The notes under the pieces: generated by a model
The model's input: the letters and a program-made list of their open reading frames with translations, nothing else
Databases searched by the model: none
What the model was told of the DNA's origin: nothing
Made by a program: the position numbers and the translations under genes
Source of the DNA: Amaranthus tricolor
Taxonomy: Eukaryota; Streptophyta; Magnoliopsida; Caryophyllales; Amaranthaceae
Direction: 5' to 3'
DNA: 64,000 nt
Assembly (NCBI RefSeq): GCF_026212465.1
Contig: NC_080058.1
Location: 285,001 to 349,000, forward strand
Shown here: positions 12,159 through 24,663 of the stretch, one piece after another
Layout of the letters: the number at the start of each line of letters is the position of its first letter
Numbering within the stretch: the stretch's first letter is position 1

Positions 12159-12387
12159 TAGAGGTGTTCAACTAGGTCCTAACGGGTTGGAGCAACTTCT
12201 TAATGGGCTTGATTGGATGTAGGCAGCTGTTGTATAAAGTTGACCCGATATATACTCACTTTTGGCTATTCATCTTTAAAAACAGGCCGTTTACAACCCG
12301 ACCCTTTTGAAAAATTTACATGCTCAACTCTTTTTGATGGGCTGGATAGTGAGCTTTTTAATGGGCCGGGGCCAACACGCACCTCTA
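12159..12387. mobile_element. hAT-like MITE, 229 bp
   Basis: It starts tagaggtgttcaac and ends aacacgcacctcta, a short terminal inverted repeat. The 8 bases on each side (atgctaat and gttgtaat) agree at five positions, consistent with an old 8-bp target duplication. The interior has gggttgg/gacccg words and an ORF that I regard as chance. Confidence 0.55.
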
Positions 12388-13003
12388 GTTGTAATATATA
12401 TGATTAGTAGTTAAGTCCTACTTCCTACTCAATTATATTCATCAAATGAGTAATGACTTCTTATCTAATGGTTGCGGATGTTAATTTATCATTGATCTGG
12501 GGAAATCAAAATGCTCAAAACAATGAAAATAGCGAAATAAAGTCTATTCATTTCTCTGGGAATAAAAATACATGCTTTCAATTTCACTGGCAGAATTCTA
12601 TGGCATTTTTGTTTCTAGAAATTATGGTTGTGTATGGTCAGATCTGTTTCTTTTTGGATCTCTATCAAAAGAAAAAACGGTCATTAACAACTCAAGGTAT
12701 AATAAATACACTGGTCTCTCTATCAAGCTAGTTTAATATATATTTTTTGTTTTAAAATAATCACATAACGTTAAATTTTTAATTTTAATATTATCACTTT
12801 TTATAGTCTAAAGTGCTTACTCATAATTTTAAAATTATTACATATGATCATAAAATAAACAATTGAAGAAATGGGCTATTATATGAATCCGTCTCATGAT
12901 GAGACGGTCTCATACAAGAGGAATTGTAATAAATAATATAAAATTTCTTTTTTTTATTTTGTTAATATTTTAAATACTTAAAAAAAACACTAACAAGTAA
13001 CAG

Positions 13004-13264
13004 TGTTTTTGGGTAGCTCAGTAGCTGATAGTTGATTTTAGTGGCTGATTTGACCAGCTGAATTTATTAACTAATTTGATCATCTGATTTTGAACTAGCT
13101 GCTATGAGCAACTTGTTTAAAATTAGTTTATTCATATCAATAGACTGTTTCAACTAGCTAGTTTACCAAATATTACCAATTAGTTGGTTTAACCACTCAA
13201 ACTTCTAATTGTTTCGTAATAAGTCAAAATTATTTAATGAGCCATTTTGCCAAACAACTCCGTT
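13004..13264. mobile_element. MITE with agctgatag/tttggcaaa-type ends
   Basis: The left end contains gtgtttttgggtagctc and tagctgatag and the right end ttgccaaacaactcc. Together they form imperfect inverted repeats related to the element at 51552-51707. The inside has several agctg/gctgatt words. Non-coding. Confidence 0.5.
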
Positions 13265-13819
13265 AACTCAATGCTATTTAGCAAAAAAGTAATATTATGT
13301 AAATTTAATTCATATAGCATCAACCTTATACACAAAAATATTTAAATCTTAAAAAATATAAAACCCTGAGCAATAGTACGCTTTGACAATCAATGGTCAC
13401 AGTATGTTACTCCAAATTTCAGATGTTATAACTCCGCTGCAAACTTACAGAAGATGAAGGGATGTGGTTAATTAAATATCTGTAATGTTGTTCTTGAACT
13501 TCATTATCAGTGGGCTCTCAGATTTCTCATAGAAATCAGGTATTCAAGAATAGATTTGATGTTTCAAAGAGCACTTCAAGTTTGATGTGATTAAGGAGTA
13601 CTCCATCAGGCCATCAGTGTCTATTTGAGATTGCTACTAATAACATAATCATCGGTATTAAATTTAAAGGGACGAGAAGTAGTAGTCTTTTTTAATCTAA
13701 GAGGGAATCTTAGTGATAACAGGGTCAGAGTAAAAATTGAAAAATTTTATAAAGACCGTATACAATTTTCAAAATTATGATATTTTTCTAATAATTTTAT
13801 ATATTTGAACACTAACATA

Positions 13820-14066
13820 TACTTCCTCCGTTCCATTATACTTGCTACATTTGACTTTTTACGCAATCCAATGTGTTATTTTGTTCATTTTATATGTTAA
13901 CTTATGCACTTCTAAAAATTATAAAAAGTTAATATTATGAAAGTATACGATTAGACGATTCGAACAAGATCCCACTTGACTATATTTTTACTTACATCAA
14001 AATAAGCTTGAACGATGAATAATGCTCAAAACAAAATGTAGCAAGTATTTCAGAACGGAGGAAGTA
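13820..14066. mobile_element. Stowaway-type MITE, 247 bp
   Basis: It opens tacttcctccgttcc, followed by acttgctaca. It closes with the complement tgtagcaagta, then gaacggaggaagta. The ends match the Stowaway consensus (CTCCCTCCGT) and are bordered by TA, the expected target duplication. Non-autonomous, with no transposase. Confidence 0.82.
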
Positions 14067-14494
14067 CTACATAATTTAATATTGAAATCTCTAATTTTCT
14101 AAAGTCTTCTGCAGTCAAATATATTGAAGATGCTCAAATATTGATCTTGAATGACAATTTGGTGGTACATGTACCGTCAAGTCTCTAGCTACTATTTGCT
14201 CTGAGTTCTACTTGCTACCACTAGTAGTGAAACTGCCACTTCTCTGTTCTCGTGTTTGTGGTTTTTATTACTCTATTATTGTGTTATGCAATTTTTTCTT
14301 AATACTTCTATAAGATTAAAATTGTTCAAAATTCATAATTGTAGTAATTTTAGAAATGAATTTTGTAGCATTGTCCATGTAGATTTGGAACATTAATTCG
14401 TATATATCTTAGCGAAACTCAAATCAATAATAGTGAATTTAGGTAAAATCATGTTTATTATTTATTAGTTTTATTCTCTTTATTTTGTACCATA

Positions 14495-14567
14495 GCGTTT
14501 GTTACTCAATTGATAGAGCATTTGCATGTTAAGCAAAAGGTTTGTAATTTATCTCTTATTAAGCGTA
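14495..14567 (+). pseudogene. Degenerate tRNA-Asn(GUU)-like sequence
   Basis: A D-arm-like stretch (tactcaattgatagagca) is followed by a perfect 5-bp anticodon stem, TTTGC/GCAAA, closing a 7-base loop ATGTTAA. That loop puts GTT (Asn) at the anticodon. The following aaggttt fits a variable loop, but the T-arm consensus GGTTCGANNCC is lost and the acceptor stem does not pair. It is therefore a dead tRNA or the head of a tRNA-derived SINE. Confidence 0.4.
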
Positions 14568-15693
14568 GGTATCAGCTGGGGGTTTTTTGACTGTGCACAT
14601 CCTCTTCACTCTCTCTTGAGAGAAACAAGTATAATTTGTAACATCTTTCATGAAAAAAGCCCATTCAGATGCTGTCTTGTGTGAGATATTAAAAGTGTCT
14701 TTTACCTGTTCTCTTTATTTTATTAAGCACTTTTCTGAGTAGCAAATTTATGCGCAAAAGTGCTTCTAACGTTTGCAAATCTTTCTATATAAATTTAAAA
14801 ATAATTTTTTACTATGTTTGATTATAAAAATAGCCCATTTTGATTAATTAATAAAAGTCACACTTTTTATTATTTATTTATTTTAAGTATTTTTTGATTG
14901 TTTTACTTATTAATTTATATCGGTTTTTGTAACCCACAATTGATGAATGCGTCCTACAATAACAAGCTGGAGTTTTAGCTATACAATTTTTAAAATGCAA
15001 CAAAAGCAAATATAAAATGCTTTAGCGGATAGATGACATAAATGTGAAATTTATATATAATTAATTAAAAGGTGAAATATTTTTTGATATAAGAGGATAA
15101 TAAAGGTAAGATTTTTAACTTTGAATTCGCCTTTTCCATTATTACCAAAGGAATTTGCTACTTATAATACCAATTTATTTACCTCAAAAGAAAAACCTAT
15201 TTATATACCATTTCCATTAATTTAATATCTCCATTTTGAAATAGCTGAAATTAATTGAGATATTCTATATGAAAAAATATTTATTAGTTACAAGTATAAT
15301 GAAATAGAAAAATATTTTAGAAAAAATTATGTAAGGGCGTTGATTTTAGATATTGAGATTTCATCACTGGGAACTACCTCATGAACTGATGTTGGATGGC
15401 CCAAAATCGAAGTGATCAGAATCATAATTCGACCCGTTTGAGCTTTGAATGCTCTGACCCAAGTATGACCAAAATTGGCTAGACCTAACCTCGACGCTTA
15501 ATTTTATAGATTTGTCAGCGCAGGATAATTAAGTGCAATAGAAAGTAGAAACAAGGTTATCATAGAAGGACTTTTTTTTATTCGTCTTTCTTAAGTTTTT
15601 ATTACTATCTTTTAAATAGGTATATTTTTATTACATTTTTCAATTTTCATCAATATATTATTTTTTTATTATTTATCATTAACAATGTTATTC

Positions 15694-15775
15694 AAACATT
15701 TCAAGTATTCATATATCGTCTTATTGATAATCGTAAACATTTCAAGTATTCATATATTGTCTTATTGATAATCGT
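15694..15775. repeat. 41-bp tandem duplication, two copies
   Basis: The unit beginning aaacatttcaagtattc and ending attgataatcgt occurs twice head to tail with one visible substitution (atatcgtc versus atattgtc). Confidence 0.9.
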
Positions 15776-16464
15776 AAAAATGTTTTGTTCCAAACTCTTA
15801 GACGCAAAAAATTAAGTCATACCAGGATAATATAGGTACAATTATATCCAATAATACTATTCGGTTAAATTAGTAGAACAAATTAAAAATAAAATTACAT
15901 ACTATATGTTAAATATAAAAATAAAATTATTAGAAAAATATCATAATTTTTAAAATTACAGGAGGCTATTCAAAGACTTCGTCAATTTTTATTCAGCCCT
16001 CGCAAAGGTGTATGTATTTGTCGTGTATATGCCGGCGTAAATGTGTACTCACTCCTCATGGAGGTCAAGACTGAACAGTCAACAGCACGTATCCGTTACG
16101 TTAAGTTGTGTTGGGTTGTCGACATTTGGGTTTTGGTAGTTCACGTGAATCAAGGCTGTACGTTGAAGTTTAATTGAGTCTTCCTCAGATACTCTCTTCG
16201 ATTTTGCAACTTAATTTACGCATGGCTATTGGTTCCTGCTTTGGTTTCAGAGCTTCTTATTTTACTCTTCTTTATGGATTATCCTCGATACTTTCAATCT
16301 CACTCCAATGGAGGATGTATTACTTGAAAGTTGAAAATGATTTAATTAAAGTATAATCAGTTATATTAATTGGGTTTTCCTAACTTATCCCATATTTATA
16401 TTTGTTAAGAGTATTAAATTCTTTTATAAGCTTATTTTATTTTCTTAAATATGCTCTGGGAAAT

Positions 16465-16467
<3 letters not shown>

Positions 16468-16525
<58 letters not shown>
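16468..16525. repeat. (AT)n microsatellite
   Basis: Uninterrupted AT repeat of about 58 bp in intergenic DNA. Confidence 0.96.
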
Positions 16526-16528
<3 letters not shown>

Positions 16529-17849
16529 TAATTAAAGTAAGTAAAAAATAAAGAATAAATAGGAGAATCCTTGAATAAAGTTAGTCGATGAAGGTGATTA
16601 ATACTTCCTTAACTTATACCTTGTGACATAAATTAGACAAGCTGCAATTAATTAATTGTTTTATTCACCTCGGCTAAATTATATTCCACTTACTGTATGA
16701 GTTATTATAATCTCAAAAATAATTAAAAAATCAATTTGCTTTCAATGAATTGAGCAAAAGTCAATTTATTTTTGACAATTAACCTAAATAGAAAACAAGG
16801 CAAAATAGAGAAGGATGAAGATATCATTACCTATGTGTCTTCAAAATTATCACACTATTTATTTCAGTTTTTCCCCCACATAATTGAAATCAGATACACC
16901 CAATATTACTCAGTATGCATACCCGACCAAATTATTCAAGAAGTAGAGAAATATACCGTTCCAACTTTAAGTAGCTTATTTGAGTCGTCATCATCATCCT
17001 ACTCAGTATATTCCCCTCATTGAAACTAAGGCCAAGGTCTGAAGAAGGAAAGACAGCGACAACTCATACCCATGAAGGAGAGCGCGGCCAAAGGAGTCCC
17101 ACAGCTCGAGGAAGATAAAGAGACGTGGTTACACGTGAAAGATAACTTAAAGACCTATAAAAATAAAATAGAACTACTACAAAAGAAAACAAAGCACTAA
17201 TAGAGTTTTTGTCATAATATATCCTATTTCTACTCAAGTGTTTCAGTCAGGTTTAATATTAGTGTTGTGTCTGTATGGGTATTATATTTTAACCTCTAAC
17301 ATATGTTATACATACAGGTTAATCAGATAGAGATTAATATGATTTGGTTTATTCTAACTTTTACGCAATATTTAATTGAATATATTATGCACGTAATTAA
17401 AAGAGTTTTTATTACAAGAGTAAACATATAGAAGTACATATAATATACTGATTAGTGATTATACTCTTAACACATCTCAAAAATTATATATTTTGATAAC
17501 TCTTAAACTCATTTGCTTCTATTCTATGTAAAACTTGTTCAATTAATTCATAATCAGTACCCTACTAAATACTTCCATAGTTATTAATATCACGTTCTCT
17601 TTAATTAAGTAATTATCTCATTTCATTTTTGAATTCTATTTATCAATTACCACATTTAATTTGTATTTATTGAAATAATATATTTTGTGGGTATAATATA
17701 TTTTAGGAATAATATATTATGTGGGAATATTTTTTGTTGTTATATTTTATATTTTGTTTTCTAAAATTCTAGTCGCCTAAGTTAAGGTAATTCTAGGGTT
17801 AGTTTTGTATATACGGAAGCTAAGAGGGACGGATTGTATTATTTCAGCA

Positions 17850-18956
17850 AATCGCATTCGGTGCATCATGTGAGTGCTATTGTTGCAAAGTCTGACTTGG
17901 ATTGTAGCATCGTCGTCTGGGTCATCCTTCCGAGAAAGTAGTTAAGTTGCTTCCCACCGTAAGTAGCAAGGATTATTTAGATAAAGGATGTGAAGTGTGT
18001 ATGCATGCTAAACATCCAAGAGATAGGTTTCCTTTGAGTGACAATAAAGCATCTAGAATTTTTGAAAAAATTCATTGTGATTTGTGAGGTCCGTATAGAC
18101 ATGTTTCGTCGTGCGGTGCTCGTTATTTTTTGACGATAATTGATGACTATTCTAGACCTGTTTGGATTTATTTGTTGAATGATAAAACTGAGGTCTTTCG
18201 TATGTTTTTGATGCTTGTTGCTATTGTAGAAAGACAATTATCTCAAACCATGAAAATTGTGCAAAGTGATAATGATTCAGAGTTTAATTTTTTACGTGAT
18301 TGTTTTCATACTACTGGTATTATTTTCCAAACCTCTTGCGTGGGTACTCCGCAACAAAATGGGAGAGTTAAGAGAAAGCATAAATATATTTTTTCAGTTG
18401 GGCGAGCTTTGAGATTCCTTGCCAAATTATCAATTTATTTTTGGGGTGAGTGTGTTCTTGCTGCGGCACACCTAATTAACCGAACTCCTACTCCATTGCT
18501 ACAAAATAAAACTCCATTTGAAATCCTCTTTAATAAACCTTCTATGTTTGGTGCCATTCGTACTTTTGGGTGTTTATATTTTGCACATAATTAAATTACT
18601 CATGGAGATAAGTTTGCAAGTCGGAGTCGAAAATGTGTCTTTGTGGGCTATCCGTTTGGGAAGAAAAGGTGGAGATTATATGACCTTGAATCCAAAGTTT
18701 TTTTATGTCTCGGAATGTCAAATTTAATGAGGATGTGTTCCCTTTTGCTACACCGGAAGATGTTCATATTGAGTCTCATGGTATTAAGTTGCCTTATGAT
18801 ATACATGATCATTTTGTGGAGTATAAGGAGTACATTGACAATGTGGTGCATGATGTGCACAATGGTGAGAGTGAGGATATGAGTAGTGTTGGTGACCCTG
18901 CTACTGCCTCCCCGCCGGATGAGGCCGCCTCTATCTACCCAACAGCATCAGCCTGA
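17850..18956 (+). pseudogene. Copia gag-pre-integrase and integrase remnant
   Basis: Integrase would insert the cDNA of the element. Readable in order are a pre-integrase Cys region (KGCEVCMHAKH), HCDL then a TGA where the family has Trp (followed by GPYR), TIIDDYSRPVWIYLL, VQSDNDSEF, TPQQNGRVKRKH, LINRTPTPLL, TFGCLYFAHN and, in shifted frames, KCVFVGYPFGKKRW and FNEDVFPFA. Of the DDE triad both Asp are present, but the Glu of the family motif NGxxERKH is Lys here. With the stop codon and frameshifts the protein cannot be active. A clean reading frame runs into the solo-LTR junction. Confidence 0.88.
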
Positions 18957-19025
18957 AGTTGCCATAGTGCTCCGGCCTCCGGGACCAGCCCACTGACATC
19001 GGCAGAAGCAGCAGGGCAGCCTTTG

Positions 19026-22000
19026 TGTAACACCCCAAGATTTTCTAACGTCATTAATTAATATTTTAGTAACATTTGGGTATTTTATGATTATATTAAA
19101 TTAGTTATGAAGTAGTTTTAATAAATTCCTTTTATATACGAATTTAAATATTAATATATATTTATATTAAAAATACAATTACGATTTTTAAATATAGAGG
19201 TTCGAACCAAAATAATTATTTTATTTAAAATGTGTGAGCACACGAAGGTGAGTTTCTTAGTTGGGTCTCGCAAGAAGATGAACCTAGGTAAATAAATAAA
19301 TAAGTGTATAAATAAAATAAAAGAATGGGTTAGGGTTGTGAGTATTCCTTCCCTTACTCACAAAGAAATCATACCGCCACCTTCCTCCTCGTGCTCTTTC
19401 CCTCTCTTCTCCCTTTCCTCCTTGTGTGCCTCCAGTTGCTGCTTCGAGAGGCTGCCCACTGAGCCCCAGCAGCCACCACCACAGCCGCCTGCCTTTTTCC
19501 CTCCACCGTGAGCAGCCACCGCAACAGGGAAAGCCTCCCTTCCCCACAAGGAGTCACGGCTGCTGTAGCTTCCCTTGCTCAGCCTGCTTCCAGCAAACAG
19601 GACCCAGGCAGCCGATTTTTGGCCCTGTGCCACCACCTCCGTGACCTCCTCTCACTTCTTCACCCTCTTGCTAGTTTTATTTTTATGAGCCATCTCCTTT
19701 CTCTTATTTGATTTCATCTTATTTCCAATTGAAATTTTTAAAGTTTATGAGAAAATGGTTGAACTTTGTATGATTGTTATTGAATCTTGTAATGAGTGAG
19801 AATTGTATTGATGACTTGAATGTACTTATGAATTTGGTTTTAGAAATATGAAGGAAAAGTGTTGAACTTTTATTATTTCCATTGAATCTTTTTGTGGGTA
19901 AGAGTGTGTTTGATGAATTGAACATATTTATGACTTAGAGTTTGAAGTATGAATGAAAGAATAGTTGTGTGCTATTTTGATGATGTCTTAGTACATGAAC
20001 AACTTTATTTGTGTTGAATATTGGAGTTTTGTTAGGGATGGTAATTTTAATTGGCCCTATTGAAGTAAAAGAAAGTATTAATGTTGATTACAAGTACTCT
20101 TGTTAGGTTATCGAAGTTATAAGTAAATAATATAAGTAAGGCTATGAACATAGTGTCAACTTGTTGAGAATTATTAAAGTAACTTGTTATGATGTCTTGA
20201 TTATAGTTCTTCCTAACCTTGAAGAATATAATAGATGATATTGCGATGTGATAAACTTAAGATTCGTCATTGTCGTCATATTAGCACTACATTAACATTG
20301 CAAGATTTAAGTGTAAATTGATATGTTATCTTAAAGTAACGTGGATCGATATAACTCAAATTGGTTGATGTAAAGGAATGATTCACACGATCCTTTTTCT
20401 CTTAAATTGATGGGAAGACTTATGTTGTGTTGAGTTAATGATCTTGACTTTTATTAAATGAGTTGTGTGCGTGCTAGAGTAATCGAATACTTATGTTGAA
20501 TGGGTGATAGTGGTTACTTGGGCATTTAGTTTGGTATGGCAAAGTAGTTAAGGGAACTTATTAGTTCTACTCATAACTTATATAGTTGCCCATTTCATAA
20601 GAGGAAAGTAGCGCCTTAGTTGGATGATTTTGTGACTTTTGATCGTGTTGTGACTCTTACAGGTACGTTCACGCAGTAATAACCTTTATATACAATTTTC
20701 CTTTAAGAGATCATTGTTTATTGTTATTGTGATAATTTGCATTGTAAACTATGAGGTACTAGTGAATACACTTTATATGAAAAGCTATCGACTATGAAAT
20801 CCTTGCGCTTAGAATAGTTATAGAGAATGAGAGTGTTAGTAGGAGGCAGGGACCACCCCCTTATTTATTTAAGAATTGGATTATGCCTTACTTGGAGTTA
20901 GAATGACTCCTTTATAGGTGAATTTCATATTTTGTTGAGTGGCTCAGTGGGTTTTAGCGTGGTGCTATCCCAGGGCGCTCATTAATAGTCAAAAGTGAGA
21001 GTTATTCCCATCTGATAAAGTATTAGATTATGATTAGCTGGCGTGACTCAACTGGATTATGTCCGGTTGATTTAGTAGCCCCCTAGGTGAGATCCGACGG
21101 GATCACCGTAAAGGGGATATGAGCATGCTTGTGTCATTGGGCGTCGGATGGCCGATACTGCCCCTTGACCAAGGTGTTACTATGCGGGCCTTGAAAACCC
21201 CAATATAGTGGCCTCTTCACTGGTTTAGTACCCCAGTGTGTTAGATTTTCCCGAAGGTAGGACCCGAGAGGGTCAGCTGAAGGGGGCATGAGCTCATACT
21301 TTGCCATGGACGCCGGATGGCCGATAACGCCCTTAGTAGTGTCATTATGCCAGGAAGTAGAGAAAAGATCCTCTGATAGAAAGTTATTCAGTGATAGAAA
21401 GTTTATTCATTGATCGAAAGCTATTTAATGATATAAGGTTCATTCTCACATAGAAAGCTTACACGTTGATCGATAGAACGTTTACTCATTGATAGATATC
21501 TACTCATTGATAGAATAGTTTATGCTAGTGAGAAGTGTGCCTAAGTTAAGTTACCTCAAGGATATTACAGACTATGATCACACTTACCTTAAGATAGGCA
21601 AGCTCTATAAGTTCATGTGTTAGGTATTCTGTTAATGCCTTGGTTGAGTTGATACTATGCGTGTTTTGCAAGAGTTTATGTTTTGAAAAGAGGAGTGTGA
21701 AGACTTGCATTCTACCCAAGTACACATGGTTCGGGTTGGAAAGGAAGTAATGAGATCAAGAAGTATAAGTGGACGATAAAAGGTTACTATCTGTGCTTGT
21801 GTCTTATGAAATCATCTTATGTTGTTGTATAGCATAATGTTATCTAGTAGTTGGCCTTATTATATTTGATGCTAGTTATTGACGTGTACGTGTTTGTGTT
21901 TATGTTTGATTGTTGATGACTTTCTATGATTGTTCTGCTATGACACATTTGTCTTTGGTCTAATGTCGAGCAGCAGGAGGATCATAGACAGGCGTAGCAG

Positions 22001-22538
22001 GTATTGGAGCTTCTTTTGCATTGCATTGGGGGAAAGTGATGAGGGCGAAGCATAACCTGCATCAAACCGTTATCTTTCGATTTTGTAGCTCTTGTTATCT
22101 TTTGTAAACTTTGGTTGTATATGTTTTGTTATGAGGTCTTGTGTCCTCCCTTGTATATTTGTATTTCCGCTGCGTAGTTTATAACTCTGTATGGTTTTAA
22201 GGAATTAAGTCATTTTAAAACGCAAGCGTCGACACTGGAATCACGATCCATGCTTGGCATGTTGATTTGAGAAGCCGGCGACGAATCATTCCGCCGTGGT
22301 GTGAGATTTTAAAGGCAATGATGCCTTAGATTATGTTTAATGTTTTTATTGTGCTAATTGCTCTACCACATATTCGATTTTTAGAAGAGATGCTGCCGAA
22401 ATTTCCACTCACCTTTTTAAAGTTAATATTTAACATTTATCCAAATTCATTTCCTTTTCTTTTATGTAACACCCGAATTTCCTCCCGTCCTTTACGATTT
22501 TGGTTTTGTACAAGGGTTAGAAATTCAGGGGTGTTACA
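19026..22538. mobile_element. Solo LTR, probably Ty3/Gypsy, with 5-bp target duplication
   Basis: The segment starts TGTAACACCCC and ends GGGGTGTTACA, the mirrored TG...CA ends of a plant LTR. It is flanked by the perfect 5-bp duplication ctttg (19021-19025 and 22539-22543). Removing it restores the Copia frame (GQP-LGRGFWEKVPS). No gag, pol, primer-binding site or second LTR was seen in the 3513 bp, so a solo LTR formed by recombination is the simplest reading. Its length suits the long LTRs of Tekay/Del Gypsy elements. Inside are a GC-rich block (19370-19650), an imperfect duplication of about 130-160 bp (21060-21190 and 21225-21355) and short cattgatagaaag repeats (21370-21520). Confidence 0.87.
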
Positions 22539-22540
22539 CT

Positions 22541-23388
22541 TTGGGGCGTGGGTTTTGGGAAAAAGTTCCCTCGGTTCTTCATCGTGATTATGTGACTCAC
22601 TCAGTGTTTGCTAAAAATCCGTCCCCCTCCACTCCATCTTCCAATACTTCTTCAGGTACACCTTATCCTTTAGCACATTATATAAATTGTGACAAGTATT
22701 CTGTAAATTATTGTAAGTTTCTGGAAGCTGTTGTTAGTGATCATGATCCGAAATCCTTTAAAGAAGTAATGAAACATGAAGGTTTGCGACAATCTATGCA
22801 GGAAGAAATTAAAACCTTGGAGGATAATGGGACTTGGACCTTAGAGCACCTTCCTCCTGGTAAACGTGCTCTAGCGAGTCAATGGGTGTACAAGACAAAA
22901 TATTTGTCTAATGGTGATATTGAACGTCTCAAGTCTCGTTTGGTTGTTTATGGTAATCATTAGTAGGAAGGCATATATTATGGTGAAACGTTTGCTCCAG
23001 ACGCAAAGATTACTACTGTTAGGGCATTTCTTGCTATTGCAGCTTCAAAAAACTAGAAACTTTATCAAATGGATGTTCATAAGGCCTTTTTGCATGGTGA
23101 TCTTGATGAGGAGGTGTACATGAAATTACCTCCCGAGTTTGAGAGTTCAAATCCGTCATTGGTGTGTCGTCTGAGAAAGTCCTTGTATGGGTTGAAACAA
23201 GCCTCGAGGTGTTGGTTTTCGAAGCTCGTAGCAGCCTTGAAAGGGTACGACTTCTTACAATCTTACTCTGATTATTCTCTCTTTACTTATACTAAAGGCA
23301 TTGTGTAGATTTATGTCATAGTATATGTTGATGATCTTATTAATTCTGGGAATCATTCTGCTGCACTTGTTGGTTTCAAGGCTTATTT
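22541..23388 (+). pseudogene. Copia reverse transcriptase remnant
   Basis: Continues the Copia pol after the solo LTR. Motifs: QSMQEEIKTLEDNGTWTL, ALASQWVYKTKY, SRLVVYGNH, a shift and stops, then YYGETFAPDAKITTVRAFLAIAAS, a TAG at the Trp of KNWxL, QMDVHKAFLHGDLDEEVYMKLP, SLYGLKQASRCWFSKL and YVDDL. Several stops (about 22961, 23056 and 23306) kill the frame, although the catalytic Asp pair of YVDD is still present. Similarity ends within the fingers-palm domain, where the right LTR-like repeat begins. Confidence 0.88.
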
Positions 23389-23500
23389 TGGGAATAATTT
23401 ATTGTGTAGGAATATTTTTTGTTGTTATCTTTTATATTTTGTTTCCTAAAATTTAAGTTGTCTAAGTTAAGGTAATTTTAAGATTAGCTTTTTGTATATA

Positions 23501-23921
23501 TTGAAGTTGATTGATTAATGAAGGGAGAGAATAAGTTTATACTAATTCTAGAGTGTTTAATGGTTAATTTAGATATCAATAATAAGTGAAATTTTAATTA
23601 AATCGTAAACTTTATTTTTTTTATTAGATTATGGTATTAGTTTTGAAAAGCTCTGGATCTAACCATGCTTATCTTTCGCCGTACCCTTCAATTCAATGAC
23701 AGCAGCATTGATTGACTACCTATGTGACAAACTGACAATGTATTGTAAAGATAAAGAGAAGAAAAGATTGAAAATAAATCTCAAGTGAATATTTAATAAT
23801 CTCTGGTAAAATACAAAAACCTTTATCTTACTCAATTTCACTCTTGAAAAGACTCATGTCAATTCTCATTCTTTCATCTCAAACATATAGAAGTAGAAAT
23901 ATGAACCCAATTCTTAATTTC
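23501..23921. other. Intergenic, nothing recognised
   Basis: AT-rich sequence between the Copia remnant and the next inverted-repeat element. No ORF or structure can be supported. Confidence 0.5.
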
Positions 23922-24128
23922 CGCCACTTTTTTTATTTTATCGCCACCTCTTAAATGAAATTACGTATTTACCTCTAGATTTAAAAAAATTACAACTTTG
24001 CCACTGTACTTAAAATTTCTTAATTATACTAATACTAATAATAATAATAATAATAATATTTACAAAAATAAATTAAATATAATAATTAAAACAAAAATAA
24101 AAATTTAATAATAATAATAATTACAATC

Positions 24129-24130
24129 AC

Positions 24131-24180
<50 letters not shown>
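24129..24180. repeat. (AAT)n microsatellite
   Basis: Long trinucleotide run immediately left of a Stowaway MITE. Similar AAT/AAC runs recur at about 24560-24612, 24885-24908 and 24960-25050. Confidence 0.95.
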
Positions 24181-24184
<4 letters not shown>

Positions 24185-24552
24185 CCCTCCATTCTTTTTT
24201 GATCTTCCACATTACTATAACGGGTCGTTTCAAAAGTTCTTTCACTTTAGAATACTTTCTATTTTTAGAAAGTTTTTATCTCACTTTTAACCCTTAAAAC
24301 TCCCCCTTTCCTTTTAATGTACCCCTTTTCTTTAATTTATAATTATTTTCTCTCTCATACTTTCAATACAATCATCACTTCACACTACTATTTAATTAAA
24401 ATAATACCCACTACAACCTCATACTTCCAATACAATCATTACTTCACCCTACTATTTAATTAAAATAATACCCACTACAACCCAAAGATTTTATCTTCCT
24501 TAATATATGTGAAAAACCCAAAGCGAAAGATAAAAAAAAAACGAAGGGAGTA
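24181..24552. mobile_element. Stowaway-type MITE inside an AAT microsatellite
   Basis: It begins tactccctccattc and ends cgaagggagta, bordered by TA. The second copy of the host unit has an uninterrupted AAT-AAC run at the same place, giving an empty-site comparison. An imperfect direct repeat (atacttccaatacaatcatcacttcac-like words) lies inside at about 24357-24480. Confidence 0.8.
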
Positions 24553-24572
24553 ACAACAACAACAACAACAAC

Positions 24573-24604
<32 letters not shown>

Positions 24605-24663
24605 TAATAATATAAATAAAGTTAATAAATTTTTTTAAAAAAAATAAAACAATAAAAATAATA

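Larger units (their letters stand above)
14568..17706. other. Intergenic, no gene recognised
   Basis: AT-rich. It includes a 41-bp tandem duplication, an (AT)n tract, and a somewhat GC-richer stretch (about 16000-16170) with no recognisable product. ORFs at 16174-16356 and 16772-17023 carry no family motif and are not supported. Confidence 0.5.
17707..23500 (+). mobile_element. Decayed, internally deleted Ty1/Copia retrotransposon
   Basis: Copia-order pol remnants (gag-pre-integrase, integrase, reverse transcriptase) on the + strand. They lie between two related direct repeats of about 107-110 bp (17707-17813 and 23391-23500, both containing gaatattttttgttgttat and ctaagttaaggtaatt) that look like partial LTRs. 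The left repeat runs almost directly into the pre-integrase domain. The right repeat begins inside the reverse transcriptase just past YVDDL. Gag, protease and RNase H are therefore missing. The body is interrupted by a 3.5-kb solo LTR at 19026-22538. Confidence 0.85.

Noticed and set aside
12453..12731. 92-aa plus-strand ORF
   Set aside because: No recognisable motif, promoter or neighbouring exons; AT-rich flanks. Not enough to call a gene.
19284..19711. Several overlapping ORFs on both strands, rich in Pro, Ser, Gly and Arg
   Set aside because: They are frames through the GC-rich part of the solo LTR. Overlap on both strands and lack of family motifs argue for composition effects.
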